64,000 bases of DNA from assembly GCA_017416185.1 (NCBI GenBank), contig JAFQDF010000008.1, forward strand, positions 1-64,000. The letters are read 5' to 3'. The notes under the pieces are model-generated. The model saw only the letters and a program-made list of their open reading frames with translations, was not told the origin of the DNA and ran no database searches. The position numbers and the translations under genes were made by a program. Source of the stretch: Clostridia bacterium (lineage in GTDB: Bacteria > Bacillota > Clostridia > Oscillospirales > CAG-272). Positions 16,427 to 24,229 of this stretch are shown in pieces. Each line of letters starts with the position of its first letter. The stretch's first letter is position 1.

Positions 16427-17356
16427 ATGAAAGAATTTATAATTAACAAAAATGATGCAGAGCAGAGGCTTGATAAATTTATTGAAAAAGCTACCGTCGG
16501 TATGCCTAAATCACTTATATATAAGTCAATACGTACAAAGAAGATAAAGGTCAACCGTAAACGAGCTGAGGCAAATTACGTTCTCAAGCAAGGGGACGTC
16601 GTATTGATGTTTGTCAAGGATGAGTTTTTCGTCTCCACCGATCCGGATGCATATTTTCTTACCCTTACACCCAGGATAGATATCGTTCATGAGGATAACG
16701 ACCTGTTGCTTGTAAACAAGCCTATGGGTGTAAGCTGTATTCCTGACGAAAGGGAAGACCGTGATACCCTCATAAACCAAATCAAAGCATACCTCTACCG
16801 TAAGGGCGAGTTTGTCCCTGAAGCCGAAAACTCCTTTGAACCTGCACTGTGCAACCGTATTGACAGAAACACCTGTGGTATAGTTATTGCGGCCAAAAAT
16901 GCTGAAACTCTGCGGAAGATTAACGATGATATTAAGCACAGGCGGATCGATAAGAAGTATCTCTGTATAGTTCACGGTACTCCAAAGCCTGAAAGTAATA
17001 TTATAGAAGGTTATCTGATAAAGGATTCGAAAACCAACACCGTAAAGGTATACGATTCAAAGCCTTCAAAAGGTGATGCGAAATCGATCAAAACAGGCTA
17101 CAAGGTGCTAAAAAGTAAGAATGGATTTTCGCTTGTCGAGGTAGAGCTGTATACCGGAAGAACCCACCAGATCAGAGCTCATATGGCGCATATCGGACAC
17201 CCGTTGCTTGGTGACGGGAAGTACGGTATCAACAAAGAAGATAAAAAGTTGGGATACAAATATCAGGCTCTTTGCTCCTATTCCACGACCATAGACGGCA
17301 TCGAATACAGTATTGATCCCGACACTATATGGTTTGTAAAGGATTTCAATAAATAA
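16427..17356 (+). CDS. RluA-family pseudouridine synthase
   Basis: Isomerises specific uridines in rRNA or tRNA. The 309-residue protein has an N-terminal S4-like RNA-binding domain (about 10-65; DAEQRLDKFIEK, KIKVNRKRAE) and a catalytic domain with NRIDRNTCGIVIAAK (about 145-159). The aspartate there is the expected nucleophile. ELYTGRTHQIRAHMAHIGHPLLGD is the second family motif (about 244-267, written here in part). The target site cannot be told from sequence. There is no good SD directly before the ATG at 16427; the gene begins 9 bases after the upp hairpin, so expression is probably low or coupled to read-through. Confidence 0.88.
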   Translation: MKEFIINKNDAEQRLDKFIEKATVGMPKSLIYKSIRTKKIKVNRKRAEANYVLKQGDVVLMFVKDEFFVSTDPDAYFLTLTPRIDIVHEDNDLLLVNKPMGVSCIPDEREDRDTLINQIKAYLYRKGEFVPEAENSFEPALCNRIDRNTCGIVIAAKNAETLRKINDDIKHRRIDKKYLCIVHGTPKPESNIIEGYLIKDSKTNTVKVYDSKPSKGDAKSIKTGYKVLKSKNGFSLVEVELYTGRTHQIRAHMAHIGHPLLGDGKYGINKEDKKLGYKYQALCSYSTTIDGIEYSIDPDTIWFVKDFNK

Positions 17357-17358
17357 AA

Positions 17359-17380
17359 CACCCGTACAAAAGTACGGGTG
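17359..17380. terminator. Bidirectional terminator
   Basis: A perfect 9-bp stem CACCCGTAC/GTACGGGTG with loop AAAA lies between the pseudouridine synthase and the aldo/keto reductase genes. Confidence 0.85.
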
Positions 17381-17389
17381 AAATTTTGT

Positions 17390-18253
17390 TTATGCAATTG
17401 CATCTGCAGGTGCTTCTTCGGGCAGCCAGCCGGTGAATCCGGTCTGAGGCATAGCAATTATTGCGGCCATATCCTCAGCTGAAAGCTCAAAGTCGAAAAT
17501 CTTCGTGTTTTCAAGAATACGTGCGGGGGTCACGGATTTGCTGAGTACATTAAGACCTGACTGAAGAACGAAACGCAGACAGATCTGTGCTACGGATTTG
17601 TTGTACTTTCCCGCTATAGCCTTGAGTGTTTCGTTCTGAAGAACAGCACCACATCCGAGCGGGCTGAATGCCTGTACAAGCATATTCTTTTCTCTTGAAT
17701 ATTCAACGGTCTCCATCTGTGTATATCCGGGATGGAACTCTATCTGGTTTACCATAGGGGCAACGTCGCACATATCAAGCAGAGCGTCTATGTGCTTCTT
17801 CTGGAAGTTGCTGACACCGATAGCTCTTATCTTACCTGCCTTGTATGCTTCTTCAAAGCCCTTCCAGGTAGAAGCGTTTACTTCCTTCCAATCGGGAGTA
17901 ACCTTCTCAACGCAAGGCCAATGAATGAGATAAAGGTCGATGTAATCAAGACCGAGGTTCTTGAGGGAAATGTCGATAGCTTCAACAGTCTTGTCATAAC
18001 CTCTCATAGTTACCCAGTGCTTGGTTGTCACAAAAATCTCGTCACGGTTAACTCCGCTTTCACGGATACCTTCACCAACCGATGCCTCATTGCCGTATGC
18101 AAAGGCGGTATCTACGTGGCGGTAGCCGATGTTAAGAGCTTCCTTTACACCGTTCTTGGTGACGTCTCCGTCGGGGGAAAGGTATGTACCGTAACCGATA
18201 CAGGGAACCTTGACTCCGTTTGAAAGCTCGAAGCAATCTGTCAATTTGTTCAT
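17390..18253 (-). CDS. Aldo/keto reductase
   Basis: NADPH-dependent cytoplasmic oxidoreductase of the AKR5-like 2,5-diketo-gluconate reductase group. The substrate is unknown. The 287-residue protein carries the AKR catalytic tetrad: Asp and Tyr in VDTAFAYGNE (near 47-56), Lys in VTTKHW (near 76) and His in LIHWP (near 109). The cofactor-binding segment is LSKSVTPARILEN near the C-terminus. I chose the start at 18253 because AAAGGAG is 10 bases upstream. It may be reached by read-through from the rpsF operon; no separate promoter is obvious. Confidence 0.9.
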   Translation of the reverse strand: MNKLTDCFELSNGVKVPCIGYGTYLSPDGDVTKNGVKEALNIGYRHVDTAFAYGNEASVGEGIRESGVNRDEIFVTTKHWVTMRGYDKTVEAIDISLKNLGLDYIDLYLIHWPCVEKVTPDWKEVNASTWKGFEEAYKAGKIRAIGVSNFQKKHIDALLDMCDVAPMVNQIEFHPGYTQMETVEYSREKNMLVQAFSPLGCGAVLQNETLKAIAGKYNKSVAQICLRFVLQSGLNVLSKSVTPARILENTKIFDFELSAEDMAAIIAMPQTGFTGWLPEEAPADAIA

Positions 18254-18291
18254 TGCAATATCTCCTTTCGAAATTAACATAATTAAACACA

Positions 18292-18317
18292 GCGGCTGTA
18301 TCACAAGACACAGCCGC
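18292..18317 (-). terminator. rpsF-ssb-rpsR operon terminator
   Basis: GCGGCTGT (18292-18299) pairs with ACAGCCGC (18310-18317). On the minus strand the stem is followed by GTTTAATT, so the U-tract is weak. Confidence 0.6.
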
Positions 18318-18329
18318 CAAGTTTATAAA

Positions 18330-18584
18330 TTAGTCTGTTGTGTAGGGGAGAAGCGCGATCTGACGTGCTCTCTTGATAGCAACAGTGAGCTGACGCTGAT
18401 GATAAGCGCATGTGCCGGTGATTCTTCTGGGAAGGATCTTTGCACGCTCGCTGGTGCACTTGCGAAGTCTTGCAACATCCTTGTAATCGATATGGTCGAT
18501 CTTATCCTGACAGAATATGCAAACCTTCTTCTTTCTCTTCATATTGTTACGAAAAGGTCTCTGAGTGTTGTTTTCTCTTTCCAT
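18330..18584 (-). CDS. rpsR: 30S ribosomal protein S18
   Basis: Small-subunit protein S18, which binds S6 on the platform. The 84-residue protein has CIFCQDK near the N-terminus, [47 protein letters not shown] (given here as landmarks RRITG and HQRQL). The cysteines (CIFC, C43, C60) are those of the zinc-binding form of S18. Third gene of rpsF-ssb-rpsR, with TAAGGAGG before the start. Confidence 0.98.
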   Translation of the reverse strand: MERENNTQRPFRNNMKRKKKVCIFCQDKIDHIDYKDVARLRKCTSERAKILPRRITGTCAYHQRQLTVAIKRARQIALLPYTTD

Positions 18585-18607
18585 TTTATGCTTCCTCCTT
18601 ATAAATT

Positions 18608-19066
18608 TTAGAACGGAAGATCGTCATCATTTGACAATTCTTCAAATTTGGGCGCTTCGTTTTCCTGAGAAGAATAAGCGGGTGCATTATATGCATCGTT
18701 GGTTGCAGGAGCAGAATAACCGGGCTCCTTGCTATCAACAAAATTTGCTTCATCTACCACGATATCTGTAGCGTATCTCTTCTGACCTGTCTGTTGATCG
18801 GTCCAGCTTCTGTTCTGGAGCGTTCCTACAACACAGATTGAGTTACCCTTCTTGAAATAGCGGGTGATGAACTCAGCATTGGATCTCCACGCGGTGCAGT
18901 TGAAAAAATCAGCGGTGGGCTGAGAGCCGTCGTTGTTTCTTGAAAATCTGCGGTTAACAGCGATAGAGAATGTTGTTACAGATATACCCTGGGGTGTCTG
19001 TCTGAGCTCAGGGTCGGCAGTTAGTCTGCCACCCAGAATAACTTTGTTGAAATTAAAGTTAGCCAT
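18608..19066 (-). CDS. ssb: Single-stranded DNA-binding protein
   Basis: Coats single-stranded DNA during replication and repair. The 152-residue protein has the OB-fold start [19 protein letters not shown], the core [20 protein letters not shown] and a disordered linker, and it ends with the acidic partner-binding tip DDDLPF. It is between rpsF and rpsR, the usual clostridial order. AGGAG is 9 bases before the start. Confidence 0.97.
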   Translation of the reverse strand: MANFNFNKVILGGRLTADPELRQTPQGISVTTFSIAVNRRFSRNNDGSQPTADFFNCTAWRSNAEFITRYFKKGNSICVVGTLQNRSWTDQQTGQKRYATDIVVDEANFVDSKEPGYSAPATNDAYNAPAYSSQENEAPKFEELSNDDDLPF

Positions 19067-19086
19067 TTGCTTACTCCTTCTGAGAC

Positions 19087-19491
19087 TTACTCTGCTGCTT
19101 CTTCAGCAGCGGTCTCTTCAACTGCAGGAGCTTCTTCCTTTGCTTCTTCAGCAACGGGGGCAGCTTCTGCAACTGCTCTCTGGGGCATAGAAGCCTTGTC
19201 GTCAGCCTTGACAACGATGGAACGCATGATACCGTCGTTGATGTGGTATCTACGCTCAAGCTCTGCTACGAACGCCTGAGGAGCACTGAATGTTACGAAT
19301 GTGTAGTAACCCTCGGTCATATCGTTGATGGGGTATGCAAGTCTACGCTTGCCCCACTCATTAACCTCGGTCACCTCGCCGTTAGACTTGATAAGAGTAA
19401 CGAACTTATCAATAAGAGCCTTAACAGCCTCTTCGCCGCGAGTAATGTCGCAAACGAAAATGGTTTCGTAATTAGTGTATGCCTTTGCCAT
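19087..19491 (-). CDS. rpsF: 30S ribosomal protein S6
   Basis: Small-subunit protein S6, partner of S18. The 134-residue sequence starts with the typical YETIFVCD, then VNEWGKRRLAYPINDMTEGYY and FVAELERRYHINDGIMRSIVVK. It has an extended Ala/Glu-rich C-terminal tail (about 105-134), longer than in B. subtilis. First gene of the operon, with GGGAGGTG before the start. A structured leader between the promoter and the gene probably mediates S6:S18 feedback. Confidence 0.98.
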   Translation of the reverse strand: MAKAYTNYETIFVCDITRGEEAVKALIDKFVTLIKSNGEVTEVNEWGKRRLAYPINDMTEGYYTFVTFSAPQAFVAELERRYHINDGIMRSIVVKADDKASMPQRAVAEAAPVAEEAKEEAPAVEETAAEEAAE

Positions 19492-19519
19492 TTTTGTTAC
19501 ACCTCCCTATGGACTTATG

Positions 19520-19565
19520 ACCGACAGCATTAAGTAGATTTTACTGCCGGTAAGGAGAAGTCGGT
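19520..19565 (-). ncRNA. Candidate S6:S18 ribosomal leader
   Basis: In the leader of rpsF (minus strand) ACCGAC pairs with GTCGGT (ends at 19565 and 19520). It encloses a second ACCGGCAG...CTGTCGG pairing option and an AGTA/TACT apical stem. Unpaired CCG near such a stem is the recognition element of the S6:S18 leader motif known from many bacteria. Assignment rests on position, pairing and the CCG; it was not tested against a covariance model. Confidence 0.5.
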
Positions 19566-19600
19566 TCCAAAATAATGTACTATGACCTCTAAACTATGAC

Positions 19601-19629
19601 ATTATACACGATAATTTTATTTTTGTCAA
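19601..19629 (-). promoter_or_regulatory. rpsF operon sigma-A promoter
   Basis: TTGACA (19624-19629), 17-base spacer, TATAAT (19601-19606): full consensus. Confidence 0.9.
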
Positions 19630-19634
19630 GAGTA

Positions 19635-19663
19635 TTGACATATTATTTTTTATCTTTTATAAT
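19635..19663 (+). promoter_or_regulatory. SGNH hydrolase gene promoter
   Basis: TTGACA (19635-19640), 17-base spacer, TATAAT (19658-19663): full consensus. Its -35 box is 5 bases from that of the divergent rpsF promoter. Confidence 0.9.
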
Positions 19664-19696
19664 AATAGAAATTGAACCTTATATGGAGGTGTTATT

Positions 19697-20335
19697 ACGA
19701 AAATATTGTTTCAGGGTGACAGTATCACCGATTGCGGCAGAGAGCGTTCTGATATTAAGGCTCTCGGCTCCGGTTACCCTAAGTATGTAAGACAGTATCT
19801 TAAAGAATGTTATCCTCAAATTGAATTTGAACTTATAAATAAAGGAATAAGCGGACATCAGACCAAGGACCTTCTTGCAAGGTGGCAGAAGGACGCGGTT
19901 GATCTTCAGCCTGATGTTATATCCATACTTGTCGGAGTAAATGACACCTGGCATCATACCGAGGCAAAGGATTGGGTCCCTAACGATCTGTTTGAGGCCA
20001 ATTACAGATCTATGCTTGAAGATATAAAGGATAAGACAAGCGCTAAAATAATCATGCTTGAGCCTTTCGTTCTTGATTTTCCTGAAATGAAATGCTTCCA
20101 TAATGATATTGACGAAAAGATTCAGATCGTGCGACGTCTTGCTGCAGCGTATGCTGACAGATATATTCCGCTTGACGGCCTTTTTGCAGCTGCATGTGTC
20201 TCTGATCCTCCTTCACATTGGACTGTTGAGGGTGTTCATCCTACCGATGAAGGTCATAAGCTTATAGCTGATTATTACTTTGACGCAATATCCGACATAA
20301 TTGAAGAGAATTTTATTACCTATGAAAATATATAA
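19697..20335 (+). CDS. SGNH/GDSL hydrolase with apparent ACG start
   Basis: A 212-residue esterase or lipase of the SGNH superfamily with no signal peptide; the substrate is unknown. Visible blocks: I, QGDSITDCGR with the nucleophile Ser; II, NKGISGHQT with Gly; III, VGVNDTW with Asn; V, EGVHPTDEGH with Asp and His. The first in-frame conventional start is TTG at 19706, but GGAGG at 19685-19689 points 7 bases ahead to ACG at 19697. That start gives the usual N-terminus (M)KILFQGDSI. ATT at 19694 is another option. The gene follows a consensus promoter and overlaps the next gene by 14 bases. Confidence 0.85.
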   Translation, partial: TKILFQGDSITDCGRERSDIKALGSGYPKYVRQYLKECYPQIEFELINKGISGHQTKDLLARWQKDAVDLQPDVISILVGVNDTWHHTEAKDWVPNDLFEANYRSMLEDIKDKTSAKIIMLEPFVLDFPEMKCFHNDIDEKIQIVRRLAAAYADRYIPLDGLFAAACVSDPPSHWTVEGVHPTDEGHKLIADYYFDAISDIIEENFITYENI

Positions 20336-20732
20336 GTTTTTCAACGGAGTTATTACCGGACTTTTGGCGATAATATATTTGATGTTCATCATAGTTGTAA
20401 GTGCAATGTTCAAAATTTTTCCATGGCATGACCCTGATGGGGGGTATATGCTGCGTTTGCTTGTGCTTTGGTTACCTATGTGCTTTGTAACGATAATTCA
20501 AATTGTGTTGTCCCTTATAGCAAAACGCTTCAATAAGCCCCTTGTAACTCTTGTATCTCTCAATGCTATATATATCCCGATGATTTTTTTACTGGGATTT
20601 GTAAATATATCTTTGATAGCATTAAAGCTGATATGCATTCTTGCTACTGTTACAATGATAATCTATACTGTTCTGGCTTTCGGACGGTTGAAAAAAATTA
20701 AATTAAAGAAAAATGGTGAAAAAAATGTTTAA
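20322..20732 (+). CDS. Small four-helix membrane protein, unknown function
   Basis: A 136-residue hydrophobic protein with about four transmembrane segments (near 7-32, 45-68, 75-98 and 102-122) and a Lys-rich C-terminus. I recognise no family. I chose the ATG at 20322, which overlaps the end of the SGNH hydrolase gene; a TTG start at 20301 is also open. No clear SD is visible, so translation is probably coupled. The next gene (SDR) begins inside its 3' end, so the three genes seem to form one transcription unit. Confidence 0.6.
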   Translation: MKIYKFFNGVITGLLAIIYLMFIIVVSAMFKIFPWHDPDGGYMLRLLVLWLPMCFVTIIQIVLSLIAKRFNKPLVTLVSLNAIYIPMIFLLGFVNISLIALKLICILATVTMIIYTVLAFGRLKKIKLKKNGEKNV

Positions 20733-21588
20733 ACTTCCTTTTAGTATTGATCTTAAAGATAAAGTTGCTGTCGTTACAGGCGGCGGCGGTGTTCTTTGCA
20801 GCGAATTTGCAAAGGCTCTTGCTGCATGCGGTGCTAAGGTTGCTGTATGCGATCTCAGACCCGAAAACGCGCAGAAAACTGTTGATGCTATTACCGCAGA
20901 CGGCGGAATTGCTGTCGCTGTAGAGGCAAATGTGCTTGACAAGGACAGCCTCAATAACGCGAGAGAAAAAATCAATAACGAGCTTGGCACATGCGACATT
21001 CTCATAAACGGTGCCGGCGGCAATAACCCCAGGGGAACTACAACCAAGGAATATCTTTTCCCCGAGGATCTTGATGCAGAGACCACAAAGGATATAACTA
21101 CATTCTTCGATCTTGATCCCAAGGGCGTTGAATTTGTGTTTAATCTCAATTTCCTTGGCACATTGCTTCCTACACAGGTGTTCGCTCGCGATATGGCTGC
21201 GAAGGATGGATGCTGTATTATCAACGTTTCCAGTATGAATGCTTTTACACCTCTTACAAAGATACCTGCATATTCAGGTGCGAAGGCAGCTGTTTCCAAT
21301 TTCACACAGTGGCTTGCAGTCCATTTTGCTCCCGTGGGTGTTCGTGTGAATGCAATAGCCCCCGGCTTTTTTGTGACTGAGCAGAACAGAACTCTGCTTC
21401 TTAATCCCGACGGAAGCTTTACAGCACGTTCACAGAAGATCCTCAACAGCACACCTATGAACCGCTTTGGTAAGCCCGAAGAGCTTATCGGAACACTCCT
21501 TTGGCTTGTCAATGAGGACGCTGCAGGCTTTGTGAACGGTGTCGTTGTACCGGTTGACGGCGGCTTCTCCGCTTATTCCGGCGTATAA
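20725..21588 (+). CDS. SDR family oxidoreductase (mannonate/fructuronate-type)
   Basis: A 287-residue short-chain dehydrogenase with the NAD(P)-binding motif VVTGGGGVLC near the N-terminus, NGAGGN at the conserved NNAG position, Ser of the active site in INVSSMN, the catalytic YSGAK (Tyr-x3-Lys) near 192-196, and the end VNGVVVPVDGGFSAYSGV. The C-terminal end and the insert DLDAETTKDITTFFDLD resemble the SDR-type D-mannonate oxidoreductases used in hexuronate catabolism. This is inference, because no other hexuronate gene is adjacent. The start at 20725 has GGTGA 5 bases upstream; the ATG at 20713 is less well placed. Confidence 0.85.
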   Translation: MFKLPFSIDLKDKVAVVTGGGGVLCSEFAKALAACGAKVAVCDLRPENAQKTVDAITADGGIAVAVEANVLDKDSLNNAREKINNELGTCDILINGAGGNNPRGTTTKEYLFPEDLDAETTKDITTFFDLDPKGVEFVFNLNFLGTLLPTQVFARDMAAKDGCCIINVSSMNAFTPLTKIPAYSGAKAAVSNFTQWLAVHFAPVGVRVNAIAPGFFVTEQNRTLLLNPDGSFTARSQKILNSTPMNRFGKPEELIGTLLWLVNEDAAGFVNGVVVPVDGGFSAYSGV

Positions 21589-21589
21589 A

Positions 21590-22612
21590 ATGTCAGTAAG
21601 CTTTAACAAAATTTACGGTAACGATTTATTGAAGAGGGTATTTTCTGAGAGTATAGAGAATGGTAAGCTTCCGCACGCTATGATCTTAAGCGGCGAGAAG
21701 GGGAGCGGTAGATACAGCTTTGCTTTGAACATTGCCGCTGCCTCTCTTTGCACAGCCTCGGATAAGCCGTGTGGGTCATGTAAGAACTGCAGACAGATAT
21801 TTGAAGGCGTTGCCCCGGACGTAATGACTGTTTCGTTACCTGAAGACAAAGCGACTGTTTCTGTTGAGTCTGTCAGATTCATTAAAAGCGATGCTCAGAA
21901 CGTTCCGGTTGAATCGGACCTTAAATATTACATCATCCGTGACGCGGATAAAATGACTGTGCAGGCACAGAATGCTCTTTTGAAGATATTAGAGGAACCA
22001 CCATCCTTTGTTATTTTTGTTCTGATATGCGAAAATGAAAATCTCCTTCTTCCGACAATTCGCTCCAGGGCCTGTGTTTTCCGTATGCAGCGATTCGAGG
22101 ACGAGGAGCTGGCACGTTATGTGGTTTCTGTCAATGCTGATGCCCAAAGCTTGCTGGCATCGGATGAGGCTCTGTTTAATCGTATCATGAAATCTGCCAA
22201 CGGTTGCATTGGTGCGGTTCTTGGTAACCTGAACAAACAAAATATCAACAGAATCCGTAATGAATATCAGAACATTAATCATATGTTGACGGCACTTTTT
22301 GGAAATAACAAAGCTGAATATTTAAGCTTTGAGGATGAATTGCCCTCGAAAAGGGAGGAGCTTAGAGCCTTTCTTTTTGTATTTAGGAACTCTGTGCGTG
22401 ATATTCTGTCGGTGAAAAAAGGATCATCGTCCGACCTGTTGTTTTTTGAGGGCTCTGAGGATATTAAAAAAATCTCTAAAACCGCAACGCTTTTGTCGGT
22501 GGTGTCTCTTCTTGATGTTATTGACGAAGCACTTAATGCAAATGAACAGAATGCAAATATTAATCTGTTAAGGATAAATCTTATGAATACGATGTGGAAA
22601 TGTATTCATTGA
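21590..22612 (+). CDS. holB: DNA polymerase III delta' subunit
   Basis: Clamp-loader subunit. The 340-residue protein has the AAA+ N-terminal region with HAMILSGEKGSGRYSFA (a Walker A-like loop), the four-Cys zinc module CGSCKNCRQ with an upstream Cys, the ADKMTVQAQNALLKILEEPP segment (residues near 125-144, shortened here) and the SRC-like motif TIRSRACVF. The start at 21590 lies one base after the SDR stop, with no clear SD, so translation is probably coupled. The next gene is ricT, the order seen around holB in many Firmicutes. Confidence 0.92.
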   Translation: MSVSFNKIYGNDLLKRVFSESIENGKLPHAMILSGEKGSGRYSFALNIAAASLCTASDKPCGSCKNCRQIFEGVAPDVMTVSLPEDKATVSVESVRFIKSDAQNVPVESDLKYYIIRDADKMTVQAQNALLKILEEPPSFVIFVLICENENLLLPTIRSRACVFRMQRFEDEELARYVVSVNADAQSLLASDEALFNRIMKSANGCIGAVLGNLNKQNINRIRNEYQNINHMLTALFGNNKAEYLSFEDELPSKREELRAFLFVFRNSVRDILSVKKGSSSDLLFFEGSEDIKKISKTATLLSVVSLLDVIDEALNANEQNANINLLRINLMNTMWKCIH

Positions 22613-22623
22613 AAGGATATATA

Positions 22624-23496
22624 ATGTCAGAAATTAACGAAACACTTACACAGCAGGAACTTGATGAGCTTCGCGACTCTTTGCCTCAGGAGGTAGAGAT
22701 AGTCGGTATAAGATTCAAGAAATCCGGGAAAGTATATTATTTTCTCCCTGATGGTATAGAATTAAAGCAGGGGGATAACGTTATAGTTAAGACCGCTCGT
22801 GGTCTTGAATACGGAAATGTTGCCATTGCAAACAGACTTGTAAATAAAAAGAATCTTGTTCTTCCTCTCAGGAATGTTGTGCGCCGTGCTACTAAGGCTG
22901 ACGATCAGCAGTATGAGGCGAATCTTGAAAGTGAAAGAGAAGCATTTAGTATCTGTCAGGAAAAGATCAACGATCATAAGCTGGATATGAAGCTTGTCGA
23001 CGTTGAGTATACCTTTGACAACAACAAGCTTTTATTTTATTTTACTGCGGACGGTCGTATTGATTTCCGCGAATTGGTAAAGGATCTTGCCTCTGTATTT
23101 AAAACCAGAATCGAGCTTCGCCAGATAGGTATCAGGGATGAAACTAAACTCATGGGCGGACTTGGGGTATGTGGAAGGCCTTTCTGCTGTAAGAGCTTCC
23201 TTTCGGAATTTGCGCAGGTTTCCATCAAAATGGCCAAGGAGCAGAACCTCTCCCTGAATTCTTCAAAGATCTCCGGTGCATGCGGTAAGCTTATGTGCTG
23301 CCTTCGTTATGAGCACGAGTGCTATGATGAAGCTATCAAGCGTACCCCAAAGGTTGATTCAAAGGTAAGAACACCCGACGGTGACGGAGTGGTCATAGAA
23401 ACTAATCCCCTTGCCGGTTTGATCCGTGTCAAACTTGATAAGGAACAGGACAAATCGGTAAAGGTTTTTAAATGTGATGATGTCACAAAGATATAA
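22624..23496 (+). CDS. ricT: RicT (YaaT) PSP1-domain protein
   Basis: RicT is part of the RicAFT (YmcA-YlbF-YaaT) complex that influences RNase Y, sporulation and competence in Bacillus. The 290-residue protein has the PSP1 domain core (about 55-185; QIGIRDETKLMGGLGVCGRPFCC) and the cysteine sets CGRPFCC and CGKLMCC. Together with C of SGAC these can ligate a [4Fe-4S] cluster. The start at 22624 has AAAGGA 8 bases upstream, and the gene lies right after holB as in B. subtilis. A terminator follows. Function in this organism is inferred from the family. Confidence 0.93.
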   Translation: MSEINETLTQQELDELRDSLPQEVEIVGIRFKKSGKVYYFLPDGIELKQGDNVIVKTARGLEYGNVAIANRLVNKKNLVLPLRNVVRRATKADDQQYEANLESEREAFSICQEKINDHKLDMKLVDVEYTFDNNKLLFYFTADGRIDFRELVKDLASVFKTRIELRQIGIRDETKLMGGLGVCGRPFCCKSFLSEFAQVSIKMAKEQNLSLNSSKISGACGKLMCCLRYEHECYDEAIKRTPKVDSKVRTPDGDGVVIETNPLAGLIRVKLDKEQDKSVKVFKCDDVTKI

Positions 23497-23523
23497 GGGC
23501 AGACAAAAATCTGCTCTTTTTTT
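23497..23523 (+). terminator. Terminator of the SDR-holB-ricT unit
   Basis: GGGCAGA/TCTGCTC (one G-U pair) with loop CAAAAA is followed by seven T. Confidence 0.9.
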
Positions 23524-23533
23524 CATTTTACTA

Positions 23534-23562
23534 TTGCAAAATTATCTGAAATGTAATATAAT
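23534..23562 (+). promoter_or_regulatory. xpt promoter
   Basis: TTGCAA (23534-23539), 17-base spacer, TATAAT (23557-23562). The remaining leader of about 30 bases is too short for a purine riboswitch. Confidence 0.75.
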
Positions 23563-23598
23563 ATCCATATATTTTCTTTATGTCTGAGAGGTATACAG

Positions 23599-24174
23599 AT
23601 GAAGCTTCTTGAGGATAAAATAATTAATGATGGGAAAATTGGAGAAGGCGACGTTTTGAAGGTAGACGGCTTCCTTAACCATTGTATGGATGTTGAGTTT
23701 TTGTCTGAGCTTGGTAAAGAGTTTTACAGACTGTATAAGGATTGTGGTGTTACCAAGATTCTGACCATTGAAGCCTCCGGTATTGGTATCGCTGCTCTTA
23801 CGGCTCAGTATTTTAAGGTTCCAATGCTTTTTGCTAAGAAGACTAAAACGGTCAATATTTTTTCGGATGTATATACAAGCCGTGTTGAATCCTTCACTCA
23901 CAAGCGTGTATATGATATAATAGTTTCTAAGGAATATCTCAGACCCGAGGACAGGGTTCTTATTATTGATGATTTTCTTGCACAGGGAAGTGCACTTCAG
24001 GGGCTTATAAGCCTTGTTAATGATGCAGGAGCTGAGGTCGTCGGTGCAGGAATAGTAATCGAAAAGGCTTTTCAGCCCGGCGGTGATCTTATACGCGGTA
24101 TGGGCGTGCGCGTGGAATCTCTTGCCCGTATTGCACATATGTCCTGTAAGGACGGTATAACCTTCGTTGACTGA
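23599..24174 (+). CDS. xpt: Xanthine phosphoribosyltransferase
   Basis: Converts xanthine and PRPP to XMP in purine salvage. The 191-residue protein has VDGFLNHCMDVEFL, the segment TIEASGIGIAALTAQYF, and the PRPP loop VLIIDDFLAQGSALQGL (about 120-136), and it ends GITFVD, all as in Xpt of Firmicutes. The SD is GAGAGGT with close spacing. Directly downstream lies a BMP-type nucleoside transporter set, which fits import and salvage of purines as one job. Confidence 0.95.
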   Translation: MKLLEDKIINDGKIGEGDVLKVDGFLNHCMDVEFLSELGKEFYRLYKDCGVTKILTIEASGIGIAALTAQYFKVPMLFAKKTKTVNIFSDVYTSRVESFTHKRVYDIIVSKEYLRPEDRVLIIDDFLAQGSALQGLISLVNDAGAEVVGAGIVIEKAFQPGGDLIRGMGVRVESLARIAHMSCKDGITFVD

Positions 24175-24183
24175 TTTTTGAAT

Positions 24184-24204
24184 TATACCCGTATGGGATA
24201 ATTA
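24184..24204 (+). promoter_or_regulatory. Hairpin between xpt and the BMP lipoprotein gene
   Basis: AATTAT(A)CCC pairs with GGGATAATT with one bulged A and a GTAT loop. No T-tract follows, so it may be an RNA-stability or processing element rather than a terminator. Confidence 0.45.
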
Positions 24205-24229
24205 AATAAACATTATAAGGAGAAACAGA

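Noticed and set aside
16427..17356. Inactive pseudouridine synthase because of NRIDRNTCG instead of HRLDxxTSG
   Set aside because: The catalytic Asp and the following Arg/Thr are kept, and the second family motif TGRTHQIRAH is intact, so the change is treated as a lineage variant.
20703..21512. Open frame opposite the SDR gene
   Set aside because: Antisense to the SDR gene, Ser-rich shadow translation, no start signal.
23563..23598. Purine riboswitch before xpt
   Set aside because: Only about 30 bases remain between the predicted transcription start and the start codon, too few for an aptamer, and no conserved junction sequence is seen.
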